DNA from: a bacterium
GTDB lineage: Bacteria > Bacillota > Bacilli > Lactobacillales > Streptococcaceae
Direction of reading: 5' to 3'
DNA: 64,000 nt
NCBI GenBank assembly: GCA_905221435.1
Contig: CAJNDD010000002.1
Location: forward strand, 88,144-152,143
Shown here: piece by piece, positions 36,447-48,555 of the stretch
Layout of the letters: every line of letters starts with the position of its first letter
How positions within the stretch are numbered: the first letter of the stretch is position 1
Notes under the pieces: generated by a model
Database searches by the model: none
What the model saw: the letters and a program-made list of their open reading frames with translations, nothing else
What the model was told of the DNA's origin: nothing
Position numbers and translations under genes: made by a program

Positions 36447-37942
36447 TATTTGCCTCCTTTCTCTGTCAATTTAATACGTGGGTCAAGCATTGTCATCCAG
36501 ATATCTCCTATAAGTAGAGAGAAGATAGAAATACACGTAAAGATGAAGACGAGACCAACTACCATCGAGTTATTTGATGCCTTAACAGAGTCAATCAGCA
36601 TTTTACCCATACCTGGGAAAGCGAAGACCGTTTCTGTCAATGTTGCACCACCGATAACCCCGATTACGGCACCAGGAATACCTGAAACCAAAGGAACCAT
36701 GGCATTTTTAAAGATGTGTTTATTTGAAATTTCTTTTTCAGACAAACCTTTTGCACGAGCAAAACGAACGAAGTCCTGAGATTGCAAGTCGATCATGTAA
36801 CGACGAATCCAGATAGCTGTACTTGGCGCACCCAACAAACCTAGAATGACTGCTGGTAAGACATAAGAACGCCAATCTCCAGCACCCAAAATAGGGAATG
36901 AGTCAGGCAGACCAATAGATGAACCAATCAAACGAACGATGTAAACCAAGGCAATCGTCGGAAGGGCAAGCAAGAAGGTTAGAGCACCTGTCGAGAAGCT
37001 ATCAATCCAAGTATTCTTGTGGCGAGCCATAGCAGATCCAAGAGGAATGGCAATCGCATACGAAATGATCAAACCGATCAAACCAGCAACCGCTGAGCTT
37101 GCAATCATTGATGGATATTGATAATTGCTTTCTGTAGCTGTATATGGATCATCTTTACCATAGTTGGCTACCTCACGCGCGTCTGCTTGACTTGGAGATT
37201 TGTAGGTACGAGAGTAAATATCTACAGATGAAGTCTTTTTACCTGTAGGGAATTGAACTTCTGATGTCTTAGTTTGTCCCTGACCTTGTGTGATAACTTG
37301 AAGCACTGGTGTGTTTGCATAAGTTGGGTAAGAGTCACCCAAGTTAATGTTCACAAAGTTTTGGTGTACAAACGGGAATTGATTGTTGAAATACAAAAGG
37401 TATTTATGTTTTGTTCCTGAACCAACCAATGACCAACCGATAGCAGGATCATTTTCGAAACGAAGATAACGTTGCAAGTTTGGATTTTCAGGGTCTTGAA
37501 TCTTGTTTGTATGATCAATATCAATCAAGTTTGAATAGAATTTGAAAACACGTTCAAAAATCGGAATTTCACGCGTCGCATAGAATTGACCACTTTCCGA
37601 GAATACACCGAGTGTCCAACCATTACCGAGTTGGTTGATGTATTTTTCGTAGATTGCCTTGTTAGTATCATTGGCATCCACTGTTACAGACGAGTCCATT
37701 GTACTCGCTCTTTCTTGTAACTCCTTGGTATCGTAGTACTCAATATAGCCCATCCGCTCATAAACGGTATTTTCATAATCATCCCGCTTATCAGCTGTAG
37801 TTGCAATCTTGTTATAGTTGGTATCCTGCTTGAAAATTAGTTTCCGAGGAACCATCGTATAGATAATTGTGTAGGTCAAAGTTGTCACCAAGAAAATAGA
37901 CAACAATGAACGCAATACACGCATAAAAATATATTTCTTCAT
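36446..37942 (-). CDS. amiC: Oligopeptide ABC transporter permease AmiC
   Basis: A DppB/OppB-type permease of 498 residues. It is longer than most because a roughly 240-residue extracytoplasmic domain follows the first helix (about residues 30-270), as in pneumococcal AmiC. The C-terminal half carries the transport domain and EAA loop ([20 protein letters not shown]). An imperfect hairpin between amiA and amiC may reduce expression of the membrane genes relative to the binding protein. Confidence 0.96.
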   Translation of the reverse strand: MKKYIFMRVLRSLLSIFLVTTLTYTIIYTMVPRKLIFKQDTNYNKIATTADKRDDYENTVYERMGYIEYYDTKELQERASTMDSSVTVDANDTNKAIYEKYINQLGNGWTLGVFSESGQFYATREIPIFERVFKFYSNLIDIDHTNKIQDPENPNLQRYLRFENDPAIGWSLVGSGTKHKYLLYFNNQFPFVHQNFVNINLGDSYPTYANTPVLQVITQGQGQTKTSEVQFPTGKKTSSVDIYSRTYKSPSQADAREVANYGKDDPYTATESNYQYPSMIASSAVAGLIGLIISYAIAIPLGSAMARHKNTWIDSFSTGALTFLLALPTIALVYIVRLIGSSIGLPDSFPILGAGDWRSYVLPAVILGLLGAPSTAIWIRRYMIDLQSQDFVRFARAKGLSEKEISNKHIFKNAMVPLVSGIPGAVIGVIGGATLTETVFAFPGMGKMLIDSVKASNNSMVVGLVFIFTCISIFSLLIGDIWMTMLDPRIKLTEKGGK

Positions 37943-37966
37943 ATCGTTTCCTTTTAAAATCCCAAA

Positions 37967-37996
37967 AGAACCTTCTCCTCATGGAGAGAAAGTTCT
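37967..37996 (-). terminator. Partial terminator between amiA and amiC
   Basis: AGAACCTTCTCC and GGAGAGAAAGTTCT form an imperfect stem followed by TTTT on the minus strand. Such a leaky hairpin would let more amiA than amiCDEF be made. Confidence 0.6.
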
Positions 37997-38008
37997 CTTG
38001 AGAGTTAT

Positions 38009-39988
38009 TTATTTAACGTGATTAGCCAATTCTTTTTGAACTTTTTCGTTTGCTTCTTTTTTCTCTTTGAGCCATTTTTCACGAGCTTGTTCATATTCCG
38101 CTTTTGTTACAGTCTTACTTTGTAATTTAATATATTTGAAGTAAAGGTCTGAACTCTTATCTCCTGATTGACTATATGGAGCTGTGAATGGTACGACACG
38201 AGAAATGAATGGTGCTGCACCACTACCAGACATAGCAGGAATAAAGAGAGAGCTATCTGTCAACCAAGCTTGAGCTGCCGCGTATTTTTCATAACGAACA
38301 TTCAAGTCTGTAGTTTCTTTAGCAGCTTCGTCAATCAACTGATCGTATTCTTTCAAGCCAACTTTGTCAACCGCTGGGTTATCCGGATTATCAAATCCCA
38401 TATATGTTTTGGTTTGGGACTTGTTTGTTGATTTGAGGATATCAAGATAAGTTGATGGGTCTTCATAGTCTGGATTCCATCCAACGGCACCTGAAAGATC
38501 CCAGTCCTCTGCTGCTGCATTTGGTGCATGGTATGTGATATTCATTGCCTCATCTTTAGAAATTTGATGAATATCAATGACTACGTTTTCTTCTCCGAGC
38601 ACTTTTTCAACTGTCTGTTTGAAGGATTGGATACGAGCAACATACCCTTTGTTTGTTTGATCTACTGGAATATCCAAATGGATTGGGAATTTCACACCTT
38701 CTGCTTCCAATGCAGTCTTAGCTTTTGCTAGTTCTGCTTTGGCTTTATCAGCGTTGAAGAGTCCATCTTGACCATCAGCTAAGTTTACGTTTTTCCATTC
38801 ATCACCATAAGCTGCCATCTTTTCAGTCACCAAGTCACCAAAGGTTTTTTCACCTGCTGAGACAAAGTCTGGTTTGACAAAGAGATTACGAACGGCAAGA
38901 GGAGCTGCTTCAGTACCATTGATCTGTGCTGAATAAGCTGTACGGTCAAAAGCAAAGTTCAAAGCCTGACGGAAGTCTTTGTTAAGGAGGGCTTTCTTAG
39001 TTGATGTTTTTTCCTCGTCAGTTGTTTTGGCAGTATACTTGTAACCTTGACGATCAATGTTTACACCTAAACCAGCGATTCCTGGTCCAGCTGGTGTATA
39101 GTAGATATTGTCCTTGTAGTCTTCTGCCACTTTAGAATAGTTTGAACTTGTAGGGAAGAGACGAGCATAGCTATAAGCTCCACTTGTAAAGTTGCGTTCA
39201 AGAGATTCTTGGTCGGAACCATCATAGAAAGCAAGGGTAACTTTGTCAAGGTGAACATTGTCTTTATCCCAATACTGTTCATTCTTAGCGAATTCGATAG
39301 AAGATTTAGCTGTTAAACTTTTCAGCAAGAACGGACCGTTGTAAAGCAAAGAAGTTGGATCTGTTGGTTTAGCAAAATCATCTCCTTTTGATTTTTCAAA
39401 TTCCTCGTTTAATGGCCAGAAGATTGAGTAGGACATCTTAGAGTTCCAGTATGGTTCTGGCTGGTTCAAAGTATACTCAAGAGTATAGTCATCAACTGCC
39501 TTAATACCTACTGTAGAAAAATCCTTTGAATTTCCAGCTACATAGTCAGATAAACCTTTCACAGATTTTTCTGCTAGATAAAGCGCTTCTGACTTTTTAT
39601 CTGCTGCGTGCTTCAAGCCATTTACAAAGTCTTTCGCTGTTACTTCAGCGTACTCTTCTCCATCAGAGGTAAACCATTTGACACCTTTACGAATCTTGTA
39701 GGTATAAGTCAAACCGTCTTTTGAGACTGACCAGTCTTCTGCAACTGCAGGAGTCAAATTCCCATATTTGTCATTTGTAAAGAGACCATCGATACCATTT
39801 GAAGTGGCAACTTTAGTACTTTGTTTCCCTGAAATGAGGTAATCCAATGTTTCTGGGTCAGATGAATAAACATAACCAAAAGTTTTTGGTGCTGCTGAAT
39901 CAGATGATTTTGAAGAACTGCAAGCAGCTAATGCTCCTGTTGCTAATAAAGCAATACCTGCTGCAACAAATACTCTACTTTTTTTCAT
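38009..39988 (-). CDS. amiA: Oligopeptide-binding lipoprotein AmiA
   Basis: AmiA captures extracellular oligopeptides for the Ami importer. The 659-residue protein has a signal peptide with lipobox LAAC (Cys23), a Ser-rich linker and a family-5 solute-binding domain (YVYSSDPETLDYL). Ile-Lys-rich repeats close the C-terminus. GAGGAG precedes the ATG. The promoter lies about 60 bp upstream. Confidence 0.97.
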   Translation of the reverse strand: MKKSRVFVAAGIALLATGALAACSSSKSSDSAAPKTFGYVYSSDPETLDYLISGKQSTKVATSNGIDGLFTNDKYGNLTPAVAEDWSVSKDGLTYTYKIRKGVKWFTSDGEEYAEVTAKDFVNGLKHAADKKSEALYLAEKSVKGLSDYVAGNSKDFSTVGIKAVDDYTLEYTLNQPEPYWNSKMSYSIFWPLNEEFEKSKGDDFAKPTDPTSLLYNGPFLLKSLTAKSSIEFAKNEQYWDKDNVHLDKVTLAFYDGSDQESLERNFTSGAYSYARLFPTSSNYSKVAEDYKDNIYYTPAGPGIAGLGVNIDRQGYKYTAKTTDEEKTSTKKALLNKDFRQALNFAFDRTAYSAQINGTEAAPLAVRNLFVKPDFVSAGEKTFGDLVTEKMAAYGDEWKNVNLADGQDGLFNADKAKAELAKAKTALEAEGVKFPIHLDIPVDQTNKGYVARIQSFKQTVEKVLGEENVVIDIHQISKDEAMNITYHAPNAAAEDWDLSGAVGWNPDYEDPSTYLDILKSTNKSQTKTYMGFDNPDNPAVDKVGLKEYDQLIDEAAKETTDLNVRYEKYAAAQAWLTDSSLFIPAMSGSGAAPFISRVVPFTAPYSQSGDKSSDLYFKYIKLQSKTVTKAEYEQAREKWLKEKKEANEKVQKELANHVK

Positions 39989-40026
39989 ATTTTTAACTCC
40001 TCTTGAAAAATTTAGGCTTACTGGAA

Positions 40027-40055
40027 ATTATAACATATATCTTCTAAAAAGTAAA
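40027..40055 (-). promoter_or_regulatory. amiA promoter
   Basis: On the minus strand -35 TTTACT (40050-40055), 17-bp spacer and an extended -10 TGTTATAAT (TATAAT at 40027-40032). Confidence 0.7.
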
Positions 40056-40244
40056 CGAATTTTCAGAATATTTAGGCGTCCATCTACAAAAAACTTTCAT
40101 TTGTCAAAATTATTGCACTCTTTGTTTGTGTCTACGAAAAATACTTTCCCGTTCATCTCTCCTTAAAACGATATTTGTACAAGTTTTTCTCACCTCCTCG
40201 ATAATAAACCGTTTTTTAAAATTGGATTTTCGATTAAGAAAGTA

Positions 40245-40273
40245 TTGACGTAAAATGATTTTCAAGGTATAAT
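40245..40273 (+). promoter_or_regulatory. tRNA-Cys promoter
   Basis: TTGACG (40245-40250), a 17-bp spacer and TATAAT (40268-40273) lie 12 bp before the tRNA. Confidence 0.85.
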
Positions 40274-40285
40274 ATTAAACGTTGA

Positions 40286-40356
40286 GGCGGTATAGCCAAG
40301 TGGTAAGGCACGGCTCTGCAAAAGCTTGATCGTCGGTTCAAATCCGTCTACCGCCT
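40286..40356 (+). tRNA. tRNA-Cys (GCA)
   Basis: The acceptor stem GGCGGTA (40286-40292) pairs with TACCGCC (40349-40355). The loop CTGCAAA (40316-40322) carries anticodon GCA, and GGTTCAAATCC marks the T arm. The 3' CCA is not encoded. The anticodon stem has a weak outer pair. It stands alone, with its own promoter and terminator. Confidence 0.95.
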
Positions 40357-40390
40357 TTCAGTACCTGAATTAACAGGAATTAACCGAATG

Positions 40391-40415
40391 AAAAGCCCGA
40401 AAAACGGGCTTTTTT
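40391..40415 (+). terminator. Terminator of the tRNA-Cys gene
   Basis: AAAAGCCCG (40391-40399) pairs with CGGGCTTTT (40405-40413), followed by more T. Confidence 0.9.
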
Positions 40416-40464
40416 GTTATCCCTAATAGATAGGAATAGCTGTATCTACCATATAGATTTACAA

Positions 40465-40490
40465 AAAGCAGTGACTTGAGTCACTGCTTT
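40465..40490 (-). terminator. Terminator of the CNNM/CorC gene
   Basis: AAAGCAGTGACT (40465-40476) and AGTCACTGCTTT (40479-40490) form a near-perfect palindrome that overlaps the stop codon region. A run of T follows on the minus strand. Confidence 0.8.
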
Positions 40491-41820
40491 ATTCTGTTTC
40501 TTCTTCAGGTTCTAATTCTGTAATTTGGACTTTTACCTTGGTAACACGTCCATTTTTCACCTTATCATTAGTCAGGACGATTTGTTTGTTTTGGCTGACC
40601 AGTTCATAACTGATTTTTTCAGTTGTTGGAATCGTACCAACACCCGTCAAATAATAACCGGCGATGGTATCCACATCATCGCTTTCTAGTTCGACACCAA
40701 AGTAGTCATTGAAGTCGTTAAGATTCATAGTTCCTTGTGCAATATAAGTATCCTCACCGATTTGATGGACTTCTATTTCTGCTCTGTCCGTTTCGTCATC
40801 AATTTCGCCGACGATTTCCTCTAGGAGGTCTTCCAGAGTTACCAAACCAGCCATACCCCCATATTCGTCTAGTAAGATGGCCATTTGGTTTTGGGTATTT
40901 CGAAGCTCTTTAAGGAGGTCATCCACAAAGATGGTCTCAGGCACAAATAGTGGCGTTTGGAGGATTCGTTTCCAGACAATATTTTCAAAGCCATCTGCAT
41001 AGGCAGCGTTTAGCAAACGCTTGGTATGAATCAAACCAATCACATTGTCCTTATCCCCATCATAAACAGGAATACGTGAGAAATTTTGCTTTAGAATACT
41101 TTGGATAATCGTTTGGCTGTCATCCTGAATATCTACCATAAAAGCATCTGTACGAGGCACCATTAGTTCACGAGCCATCAGTTCATCTAGAGAAAAGATT
41201 CCCTGTAGCATTTCAATCTCATCTGCATCCAGTGTTTCTTCACTATTGGTGAGCATGTACTCTATTTCATCACGTGTCATCTTTTCATCAGCATCATCAA
41301 AGGTCATTGGCGTCAAACGGCTCAACAAATTAGTTGAAGCCGACAGAAGCCAAACAAAGGGGCTGACAATTTTTCCCAAACCAATAATGACTGGTGCTGT
41401 TCGGATGGCCAAGGTATCTTTCAGATTTAGAGCGATTCTCTTGGGATAGAGTTCCCCAAAAACAATGGAAATGTAGGTCAAGAATGCTAAAGATAGAAAG
41501 CTTGCAATAGCATAAGCTGTTTCACTATTTCCCATCCAAGAAGCAATTTCGCGTCCTAGAGTTTCTGCTAAACTAGCCCCTGACAAGATGGTAATTAACG
41601 TGATACCAACTTGAATCGTTGATAAAAAGTGATTAGGATTTTCAAGTACCTTTAACAAACGAACGTAACGTTTGTCTCCCTCTTCTGCCTTTTGCTCTAC
41701 TCGGGCACGGTTTAGTGACACCATCGCCATTTCGGTGGCTGAGAAAAAAGCATTTAACAAGGTCAAGATAAATAACAATACAAACTGTAGCAACAAATTC
41801 TGACTGCTCGGGTCTTCCAT
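40489..41820 (-). CDS. Hemolysin-family/CNNM transporter with CBS domains (CorC-like)
   Basis: This 443-residue protein has the DUF21 (CNNM) membrane domain with four helices in residues 10-200, a CBS pair (about 210-340: [33 protein letters not shown]) and a C-terminal CorC/HlyC domain. Relatives are magnesium or cobalt efflux proteins; the old name haemolysin is not supported by the sequence. The ATG at 41820 is preceded by AGGAGAAGG. Confidence 0.93.
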   Translation of the reverse strand: MEDPSSQNLLLQFVLLFILTLLNAFFSATEMAMVSLNRARVEQKAEEGDKRYVRLLKVLENPNHFLSTIQVGITLITILSGASLAETLGREIASWMGNSETAYAIASFLSLAFLTYISIVFGELYPKRIALNLKDTLAIRTAPVIIGLGKIVSPFVWLLSASTNLLSRLTPMTFDDADEKMTRDEIEYMLTNSEETLDADEIEMLQGIFSLDELMARELMVPRTDAFMVDIQDDSQTIIQSILKQNFSRIPVYDGDKDNVIGLIHTKRLLNAAYADGFENIVWKRILQTPLFVPETIFVDDLLKELRNTQNQMAILLDEYGGMAGLVTLEDLLEEIVGEIDDETDRAEIEVHQIGEDTYIAQGTMNLNDFNDYFGVELESDDVDTIAGYYLTGVGTIPTTEKISYELVSQNKQIVLTNDKVKNGRVTKVKVQITELEPEEETE

Positions 41821-41960
41821 AGTCCTTCTCCTAAAAATAGTATCTTGTGTTCCATTATATCATAAATTAGCGTAGGAATCACATTATTTTCTAATTTGCA
41901 CAATCGCTCCCTTATCTACGATAGACAACGGAGCGATTTTTGTTCTTTTGTAGATTGTTT

Positions 41961-43019
<1,059 letters not shown>

Positions 43020-43033
<14 letters not shown>

Positions 43034-44303
43034 CGTCAACCTCAATCCGCTGAATCTTCGCTCCTAGCTGAGCTAACTTCTCATGGAAGCGATAGTAACC
43101 TCTATCAAGGTGGATTAATTTACCGACAACCGTTTCTCCTTGCGCCACTAGACCTGTCAAAATCAAAGCAGCACTAGCACGAAGATCCGTTGATAGTACT
43201 TCGGCTCCCTGTAAGGCTTGTCCCCCAACAATGCGAGCTGTGTCACGGATAATCTCTGAATGCAAGCCCATACGACGCATTTCCTCTAAGTGTTGGAAGC
43301 GATTTTCAAACACCGTTTCCACCATGGTGGATTCCCCTTTTGCGACTGTCATCAGAGCTGTAAATTGCGCCTGCATATCTGTTGGAAATCCTGGGTGGGG
43401 TAAAGTTTTTACATGAACAGCCTTGAGATTTTCCAGTTGAGAACGAACACGGATACCTTCTGATTCCTCTGTCACTTCAACCCCCATCTCAAGTAGTTTT
43501 GAAATCAAGGGACGATTGTGCTCCCAAACTGCATCTCGAATGAGGACATCTCCACCTGTCATAGCTGCAGCCACCATAAAAGTTCCAGCTTCGATACGGT
43601 CCTGTACGACATTGTGGATCGCACCATGGAGCTCCTCGACACCAGTTACTGTGATTGTTTCGGTACCGGCTCCCTTGACCTTGGCTCCCATTTCATTAAG
43701 GAGAATAGCGAGGTCAACAATTTCTGGCTCACGCGCAGCATTTTCAATCACTGTGACACCATCAGCTAGAGTCGCTGCCATCATGAGGTTTTGTGTTGCG
43801 CCGACACTAGGAAAGTCCATGTAGATATGAGCTCCATGCAGGCGTTCTGCCTTGGCTTCGATGTAACCAGCTGTCTGGGTAATCTTTGCCCCCATAGCTT
43901 CCAAACCTTTGAGGTGGAGGTCGATCGGACGACTCCCAATAGTGCAACCACCTGGCATGGATACCTTGGCGTGGCCTACACGAGCAAGGATTGGTCCCAA
44001 GACAACAATGGATGCCCGCATCTTGCTGACATACTTATACGGAGCTTCCTCCGTGATATCACCAGTCGCATCGACCTCGACAACATGAGCTTCCTCATCA
44101 AAGTCCACCTTGGCATTCAGACCTCGAACCACTTGATTCATGGTGAAAACATCTGACAAGATTGGAACATTCTGCAAAACTGTATTACCCTTGCTTGCTA
44201 AAATAGTCGCTGCCAACAAAGGTAAGACGGCATTCTTTGCTCCCTCGATCGTTACACTCCCGACCAGACGATTATCCCCGCCTTGAACCACAATTTTTTC
44301 CAT
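43020..44303 (-). CDS. murA: UDP-N-acetylglucosamine 1-carboxyvinyltransferase
   Basis: MurA adds enolpyruvate to UDP-GlcNAc, the first committed step of peptidoglycan synthesis, and is the fosfomycin target. The 427-residue protein shows the conserved loop with its reactive cysteine ([15 protein letters not shown], about residue 117) and the K22/N23 substrate motif ([14 protein letters not shown]). AAAGGA precedes the ATG. Its 3' end overlaps epuA. Confidence 0.97.
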
Positions 44304-44325
44304 AGTTTTTCCTTTACTTTTGATT

Positions 44326-44556
44326 TTATAATAGTCCTCTAAGCGCTTCTTGCCACAGTTGGTATAAACTGATAAAGAATAAACTCAAGATGTAGCCCAT
44401 CACAATACTAAAGAAGCCTACCAACAAACGAACTTTTTTTGTGTTAGTAGTGGTCACTTTTAAAACCTTTTCCCATCTCACAAGATCCTTCAAAAGGTAA
44501 AAACTCAAATAAATAAAGAGTATATGACTACTTAAAGTGAATAATAATTGAACCAT
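44326..44556 (-). CDS. DUF1146 family small membrane protein (YwzB-like)
   Basis: The 76-residue protein has two membrane helices ([17 protein letters not shown] and [17 protein letters not shown]) separated by a positively charged loop, the DUF1146 pattern. The function is unknown. The ATG is placed only 6 nt after a TATAAT box that reads TGGTATAAT, so the mRNA is likely leaderless or nearly so. Confidence 0.85.
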   Translation of the reverse strand: MVQLLFTLSSHILFIYLSFYLLKDLVRWEKVLKVTTTNTKKVRLLVGFFSIVMGYILSLFFISLYQLWQEALRGLL

Positions 44557-44562
44557 TTGACT

Positions 44563-44571
44563 ATTATACCA
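44563..44571 (-). promoter_or_regulatory. Extended -10 promoter giving a leaderless start (DUF1146 gene)
   Basis: TGGTATAAT on the minus strand (TATAAT at 44563-44568) lies 6 nt before the ATG at 44556; transcription would begin at or next to the start codon. No ribosome-binding site is present. Confidence 0.55.
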
Positions 44572-44611
44572 TCTTATCCGCTTGCGCGCTAGTTTTCAAT
44601 TTTTCTACGAA

Positions 44612-45649
44612 TTAGGGATTGTTTTTAAGGTAATCAATCGCATCCTGCAAGGTCTTAACGGGAACGATTTTCATCTCTGTTTTGATCGTTTTAGCAGCTT
44701 CTAGGGCTGTTTCATAGTTACTTTTCGCATTGGGATCTGCTTTTTTTGCTTCCTCGGTGACTGGATTGTCAGGAGCAAAAAAGATGTTGGCTCCCTGACG
44801 AGAGGCTGCAACCACTTTTTTGTCAATTCCACCAATATCGCCAACATTTCCATCACGATCAATAGTTCCCGTTCCCGCAACGACGCGACCATTACGAAGA
44901 CCTGGATCGGCTATCTGGGTGTAGATAGCGAGACTAAACATGAGACCAGCACTTGGCCCGCCGATACCAGCTGTTGAAAAACGAATCGGAACATCACTGG
45001 TCACTTCCGTACGGTCAATTAGACCAATCCCAATCCCGTTTTTTCCGTTTTCGAGAGTGATAATTTTACCTTCAGCAGACTTGACTTTTCCGTCTTCTTC
45101 ATAAGTTACCTTGACCGTGTCCCCTAATTGTTGAGAGTTGACATAGTCGACCAAGTCTTTTGAACTGTCAAACGTTTTGTCATTAACAGCCGTCACGGTA
45201 TCCGCAATGTTCAGAATGCCCTTAAAAGTTGAATTGTCCGTCACGGTCAAGACATAAACTCCCAAATACTTAAGTTCGATATCCTTACCAGCCGTCTTCA
45301 ATCCTTGATACTTGGCCATGTTTTGAGAAGTTTGCATGTAGAACTGATTAATCCGCATAAACTCTGCATCTGTAGAGCCACCCGTTGTCTCCTGAGCGCT
45401 TCTAATATCCGTAAATGGAGTCAGCCAAGCATAGACAAGATGCGATAGGGTTGCATGTCGAATACCGACTGTTACAAACTGGTAAGCTCCTGCTTCTGTA
45501 TCTTCTGTTTCATTGACTTTCAAAACTTGACGAATATCTTCCGCTCCACCTGGAACTTCTATGTAGTAAGGTAAAGGTACTACAAAGGCTAAAAAAGTCA
45601 ATACTAATGCTATGATGACATATAAGGGCCATCTAGTTTTTTTCTTCAT
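44612..45649 (-). CDS. SepM-like PDZ/Lon-type membrane protease
   Basis: This 345-residue protease has an N-terminal membrane anchor (residues 7-28), a PDZ domain (about 125-200: [17 protein letters not shown]) and a Lon-type S16 catalytic domain with a Ser-Lys dyad at S233 (GGPSAGLMF) and K278 ([10 protein letters not shown]). S. mutans SepM trims competence-stimulating peptide; a role here in peptide maturation is inference. It overlaps coaD by 17 bp. Confidence 0.92.
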   Translation of the reverse strand: MKKKTRWPLYVIIALVLTFLAFVVPLPYYIEVPGGAEDIRQVLKVNETEDTEAGAYQFVTVGIRHATLSHLVYAWLTPFTDIRSAQETTGGSTDAEFMRINQFYMQTSQNMAKYQGLKTAGKDIELKYLGVYVLTVTDNSTFKGILNIADTVTAVNDKTFDSSKDLVDYVNSQQLGDTVKVTYEEDGKVKSAEGKIITLENGKNGIGIGLIDRTEVTSDVPIRFSTAGIGGPSAGLMFSLAIYTQIADPGLRNGRVVAGTGTIDRDGNVGDIGGIDKKVVAASRQGANIFFAPDNPVTEEAKKADPNAKSNYETALEAAKTIKTEMKIVPVKTLQDAIDYLKNNP

Positions 45650-46121
45650 GTTCTAATTCCTCCACAACACTGTTTGGGACATATTGCTGAATCTCCTGAC
45701 CAAACTTCAGAAGTTCTCTCACGGCTGAAGAGCTAATATAAAGATGCTCTGGGCGACTATGTAGGTAGACGGTCTCGATCTCTGGAGCCAGTTGATGATT
45801 GTAGTAATCAAAACTAGACTCATATTGCAGGTCAGTGACATTCCGCAAGCCACGGACAAGGGTCTTAGCTCCCAGTCTTCTTGCAACATTGACGACTAGT
45901 TGGTCATGAGAAGCCAGCACCTCTACATTATCTAAATGCGCCACAGCTTTTTCGACTGCCCGTTTGCGATTTTCAACAGGGAGAAAGCCTTGTTTGTGGG
46001 GGTTGTAGAACACCCCGACATAGAGCTTATCAAAGAGTTTGCTGGCCCGTTCAATGATATCCAGATGTCCATTTGTCATCGGATCAAATGAACCGGTAAA
46101 TAATCCAATTTTATCTGACAT
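45633..46121 (-). CDS. coaD: Pantetheine-phosphate adenylyltransferase
   Basis: CoaD makes dephospho-CoA from phosphopantetheine and ATP. The 162-residue nucleotidyltransferase shows [11 protein letters not shown] near the N-terminus and the ISSSAVREL motif near the C-terminus. It overlaps rsmD by 11 bp and the protease gene by 17 bp, forming a tight operon. Confidence 0.97.
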   Translation of the reverse strand: MSDKIGLFTGSFDPMTNGHLDIIERASKLFDKLYVGVFYNPHKQGFLPVENRKRAVEKAVAHLDNVEVLASHDQLVVNVARRLGAKTLVRGLRNVTDLQYESSFDYYNHQLAPEIETVYLHSRPEHLYISSSAVRELLKFGQEIQQYVPNSVVEELEHEEKN

Positions 46122-46650
46122 AGACTGTCACCTTACTAATCCCATATATTTTTTCCTTCCAGATGCCTAAGCAGGCGATTTCTTCTGGGAGTTCTACAGA
46201 CTTATCGGTTTCACAGACAACCATGATCTCTTCGGAGAAAAGATTTCTTTCTGCCATTTTTTCGATATCTGCAACAATTTGTTCTTTTGCGTATGGAGGG
46301 TCTAAAAAGACCAGGTCAAAGGGACCTTTCACTTGCTCCAAGGCTCGTTCAGCCTCCATCTTTAAGAGCTGAAACTTGGAAACTTCCTTGGTCATTTGGA
46401 TATTCTCAGCGATGATAGCTTGGGCTCTTCTATCCCGTTCCACTAGGACAGCATGGGACATACCACGTGATACTGCCTCAATAGATAAGCCACCACTACC
46501 TGCATAAAGATCCAAGACACGTCCACCCTCAAAATAGGGGCCAATCATATTAAAGATAGCTCCACGCACCTTATCTGATGTCGGCCTAGTCGTCTTGCCT
46601 TCTAGCGTCTTGAGAGGACGCCCTCCATAGATTCCTGATACGATTTTCAT
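46111..46650 (-). CDS. rsmD: 16S rRNA (guanine966-N2)-methyltransferase
   Basis: RsmD methylates G966 of 16S rRNA. The 179-residue Rossmann methylase has the SAM motif ([19 protein letters not shown]), the catalytic DPPY (FLDPPY) and an N-terminal [16 protein letters not shown] block typical of the family. It is the first gene of the rsmD-coaD-protease operon. Confidence 0.96.
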   Translation of the reverse strand: MKIVSGIYGGRPLKTLEGKTTRPTSDKVRGAIFNMIGPYFEGGRVLDLYAGSGGLSIEAVSRGMSHAVLVERDRRAQAIIAENIQMTKEVSKFQLLKMEAERALEQVKGPFDLVFLDPPYAKEQIVADIEKMAERNLFSEEIMVVCETDKSVELPEEIACLGIWKEKIYGISKVTVYVR

Positions 46651-46693
46651 ACCGTTTATTATACCAAATTATAGGCAAAAAGAGAAAGAAAAC

Positions 46694-46709
46694 CGAACCT
46701 TACGGTTCG
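46694..46709 (-). terminator. Terminator of asnA
   Basis: CGAACC (46694-46699) and GGTTCG (46704-46709) form a short stem; on the minus strand GGTTTTCTTTC follows, just after the asnA stop. Confidence 0.75.
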
Positions 46710-46714
46710 ATTCC

Positions 46715-47707
46715 CTACAAGATATTTTCGTACGTATCGCGGACTTCTTGAGGCCACACACTAGTCTGAACTTCTCCGATGTGTTTCTTGCGAAGAAGAA
46801 ACATGGCCATCCGAGACTGTCCGATGCCCCCACCGATAGTCAGTGGGAAAAGGCCATTAAGCAAGGCTTTATGCCATTCCAATTCTAGACGATCTTCGTC
46901 TCCTGTAAGAGCCACTTGGCGACGAAGGGTTTCCTCATCCACCCGAATCCCCATTGAGGAAAGTTCAAAGGCACAACCAAGAGATTCATTCCAAACTAGA
47001 ATATCCCCATTCAATCCCTTGTAGCCATTCTCAGACTCTGTTGTCCAGTCATCATAGTCAGGTGCACGGCCGTCATGAGGTTTCCCGTCAGGCAACTCGC
47101 CACCAATACCAATCAAGAAGACTGCGCCGAACTCTTTACAGATTTCATTTTCACGCTCTTTCGGTGTCAAATCTGGGTAACGCTCCACCAACTCTTCTGT
47201 ATGGATGAAGGTGATTTGTTTTGGCAGGATGGATTCGATATCATAACGAGCTTCTACTGCTAGCTCTGTCAGACGAATGGCCTTATAAATCTTTTCAACG
47301 GTCTCTTTGAGATAAGCGATATTGCGTTGACCATTTGGAATCACTTTTTCCCAGTCCCACTGGTCTACATAAACAGAGTGGGTCGCATCGAGCGAATCTT
47401 CGTCTGGACGAAGGGCCTTCATGTGAACAAACAGACCTTCTCCTTCACCGAAACCAAAGCGAGCCAAAGTGTGGCGTTTCCATTTGGCAAGTGAGTGAAC
47501 GACTTCATAGGTTTCATCTGGAATCTGTAAGACCTTTACAGATACTGGATGTTCGACACCAGACAGGTTATCCTGCATCCCATCACCGACCTTGCTCAAG
47601 ATAGGACCTTGAACCTCGACAACTTCTAACTTATCTTTCAAATACTGGGTAAAAGTGTTCTTCACAAAGGAAATTTCTTCTTGCTGATGAATAAAGCTTT
47701 TCTTCAT
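46715..47707 (-). CDS. asnA: Aspartate--ammonia ligase
   Basis: AsnA makes asparagine from aspartate, ATP and ammonia. The 330-residue class II-synthetase-like enzyme starts [18 protein letters not shown] and shows the [13 protein letters not shown] motif and the C-terminal [15 protein letters not shown] promoter and ribosome-binding site lie within the 109 bp upstream. No T-box is visible there. Confidence 0.97.
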   Translation of the reverse strand: MKKSFIHQQEEISFVKNTFTQYLKDKLEVVEVQGPILSKVGDGMQDNLSGVEHPVSVKVLQIPDETYEVVHSLAKWKRHTLARFGFGEGEGLFVHMKALRPDEDSLDATHSVYVDQWDWEKVIPNGQRNIAYLKETVEKIYKAIRLTELAVEARYDIESILPKQITFIHTEELVERYPDLTPKERENEICKEFGAVFLIGIGGELPDGKPHDGRAPDYDDWTTESENGYKGLNGDILVWNESLGCAFELSSMGIRVDEETLRRQVALTGDEDRLELEWHKALLNGLFPLTIGGGIGQSRMAMFLLRKKHIGEVQTSVWPQEVRDTYENIL

Positions 47708-47780
47708 AAACGGCTCCTCAAAAATTAGTTAAAAGCATTATACACCTATTTTCAAGAAAAGGAAAGAGTAAATAAGAAAA

Positions 47781-47806
47781 AGTCAGCGCTCTTTAGAACA
47801 CTGACT
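47781..47806 (-). terminator. Terminator of the Bax-inhibitor gene
   Basis: AGTCAGCGCTCT (47781-47792) pairs with AGAACACTGACT (47795-47806), with G-T pairs; on the minus strand TTTTT follows. Confidence 0.8.
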
Positions 47807-47816
47807 CCATAATTCT

Positions 47817-48500
47817 TTAATCGTTTCGACCAAAGATTCGTAAGATGCTAAGGAAGAGGTTGATAAAGTCTAGGTAGATGCTGAGCGCCATTGAGATGAC
47901 CCAACCTGTCGCTACTTGTCCTCTTGACTGCTCATAAACATAGCGAATCTTTTGGTTATCCCAAGCAATTAAACCTGAGAAGACCAAGACCATGGCAATA
48001 CTAATCATGTAGTCAAAGAAGCTATTTGCTAGAAATAGATTCACAACCATGGCAATGATGAGGCCGACAAGTACCGCCATCAGAGCTCGTCCCATTCCAC
48101 TCAAATCTTTCTTAGTGAAAATTCCGATTGCCGCCATGACAAAGAAGAGAAGGGCGCTGGATACAAAGGCTGATAATACGGTTCCCGGTGTATAGAAGGC
48201 TACGACAAAACTAAGTGTGAAGCCATTTAAAACAGAATAAATTAAAAATACTGGGAGAGCCGCTGGACTATTTTTTGCAGCCATACTACTTGCAACAAAG
48301 ACCAGACCAAGTTCTGCAAAAGTTGCAATCATCAACCAGAGACGACCATGCATTAAAAAGTAGACCAATTGGGACTGAAAGACTGTCAACATCAAAGCTG
48401 ACACGAGAGCTGACAGACCAATCCCAAGTCCCACAAAGGCGTAAACCTTAGCATAAAATTGATTAAGACCTGAACGTTCTTGAATAATCGTTTGATTCAT
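47817..48500 (-). CDS. Bax inhibitor-1/YccA family membrane protein
   Basis: This 227-residue polytopic protein has about seven helices and the BI-1 signature near its C-terminus (YMISIAMVLVFSGLIAWDNQ), and resembles YbhL/YccA. Homologues act as pH-sensitive calcium channels or FtsH substrates; the streptococcal function is unknown. AAAGGAG lies before the ATG. Confidence 0.93.
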   Translation of the reverse strand: MNQTIIQERSGLNQFYAKVYAFVGLGIGLSALVSALMLTVFQSQLVYFLMHGRLWLMIATFAELGLVFVASSMAAKNSPAALPVFLIYSVLNGFTLSFVVAFYTPGTVLSAFVSSALLFFVMAAIGIFTKKDLSGMGRALMAVLVGLIIAMVVNLFLANSFFDYMISIAMVLVFSGLIAWDNQKIRYVYEQSRGQVATGWVISMALSIYLDFINLFLSILRIFGRND

Positions 48501-48555
48501 AATCTTTCTCCTTTTCTCTAAAAGTATACTTTGATTATAACAAAGTTTTTAAAAT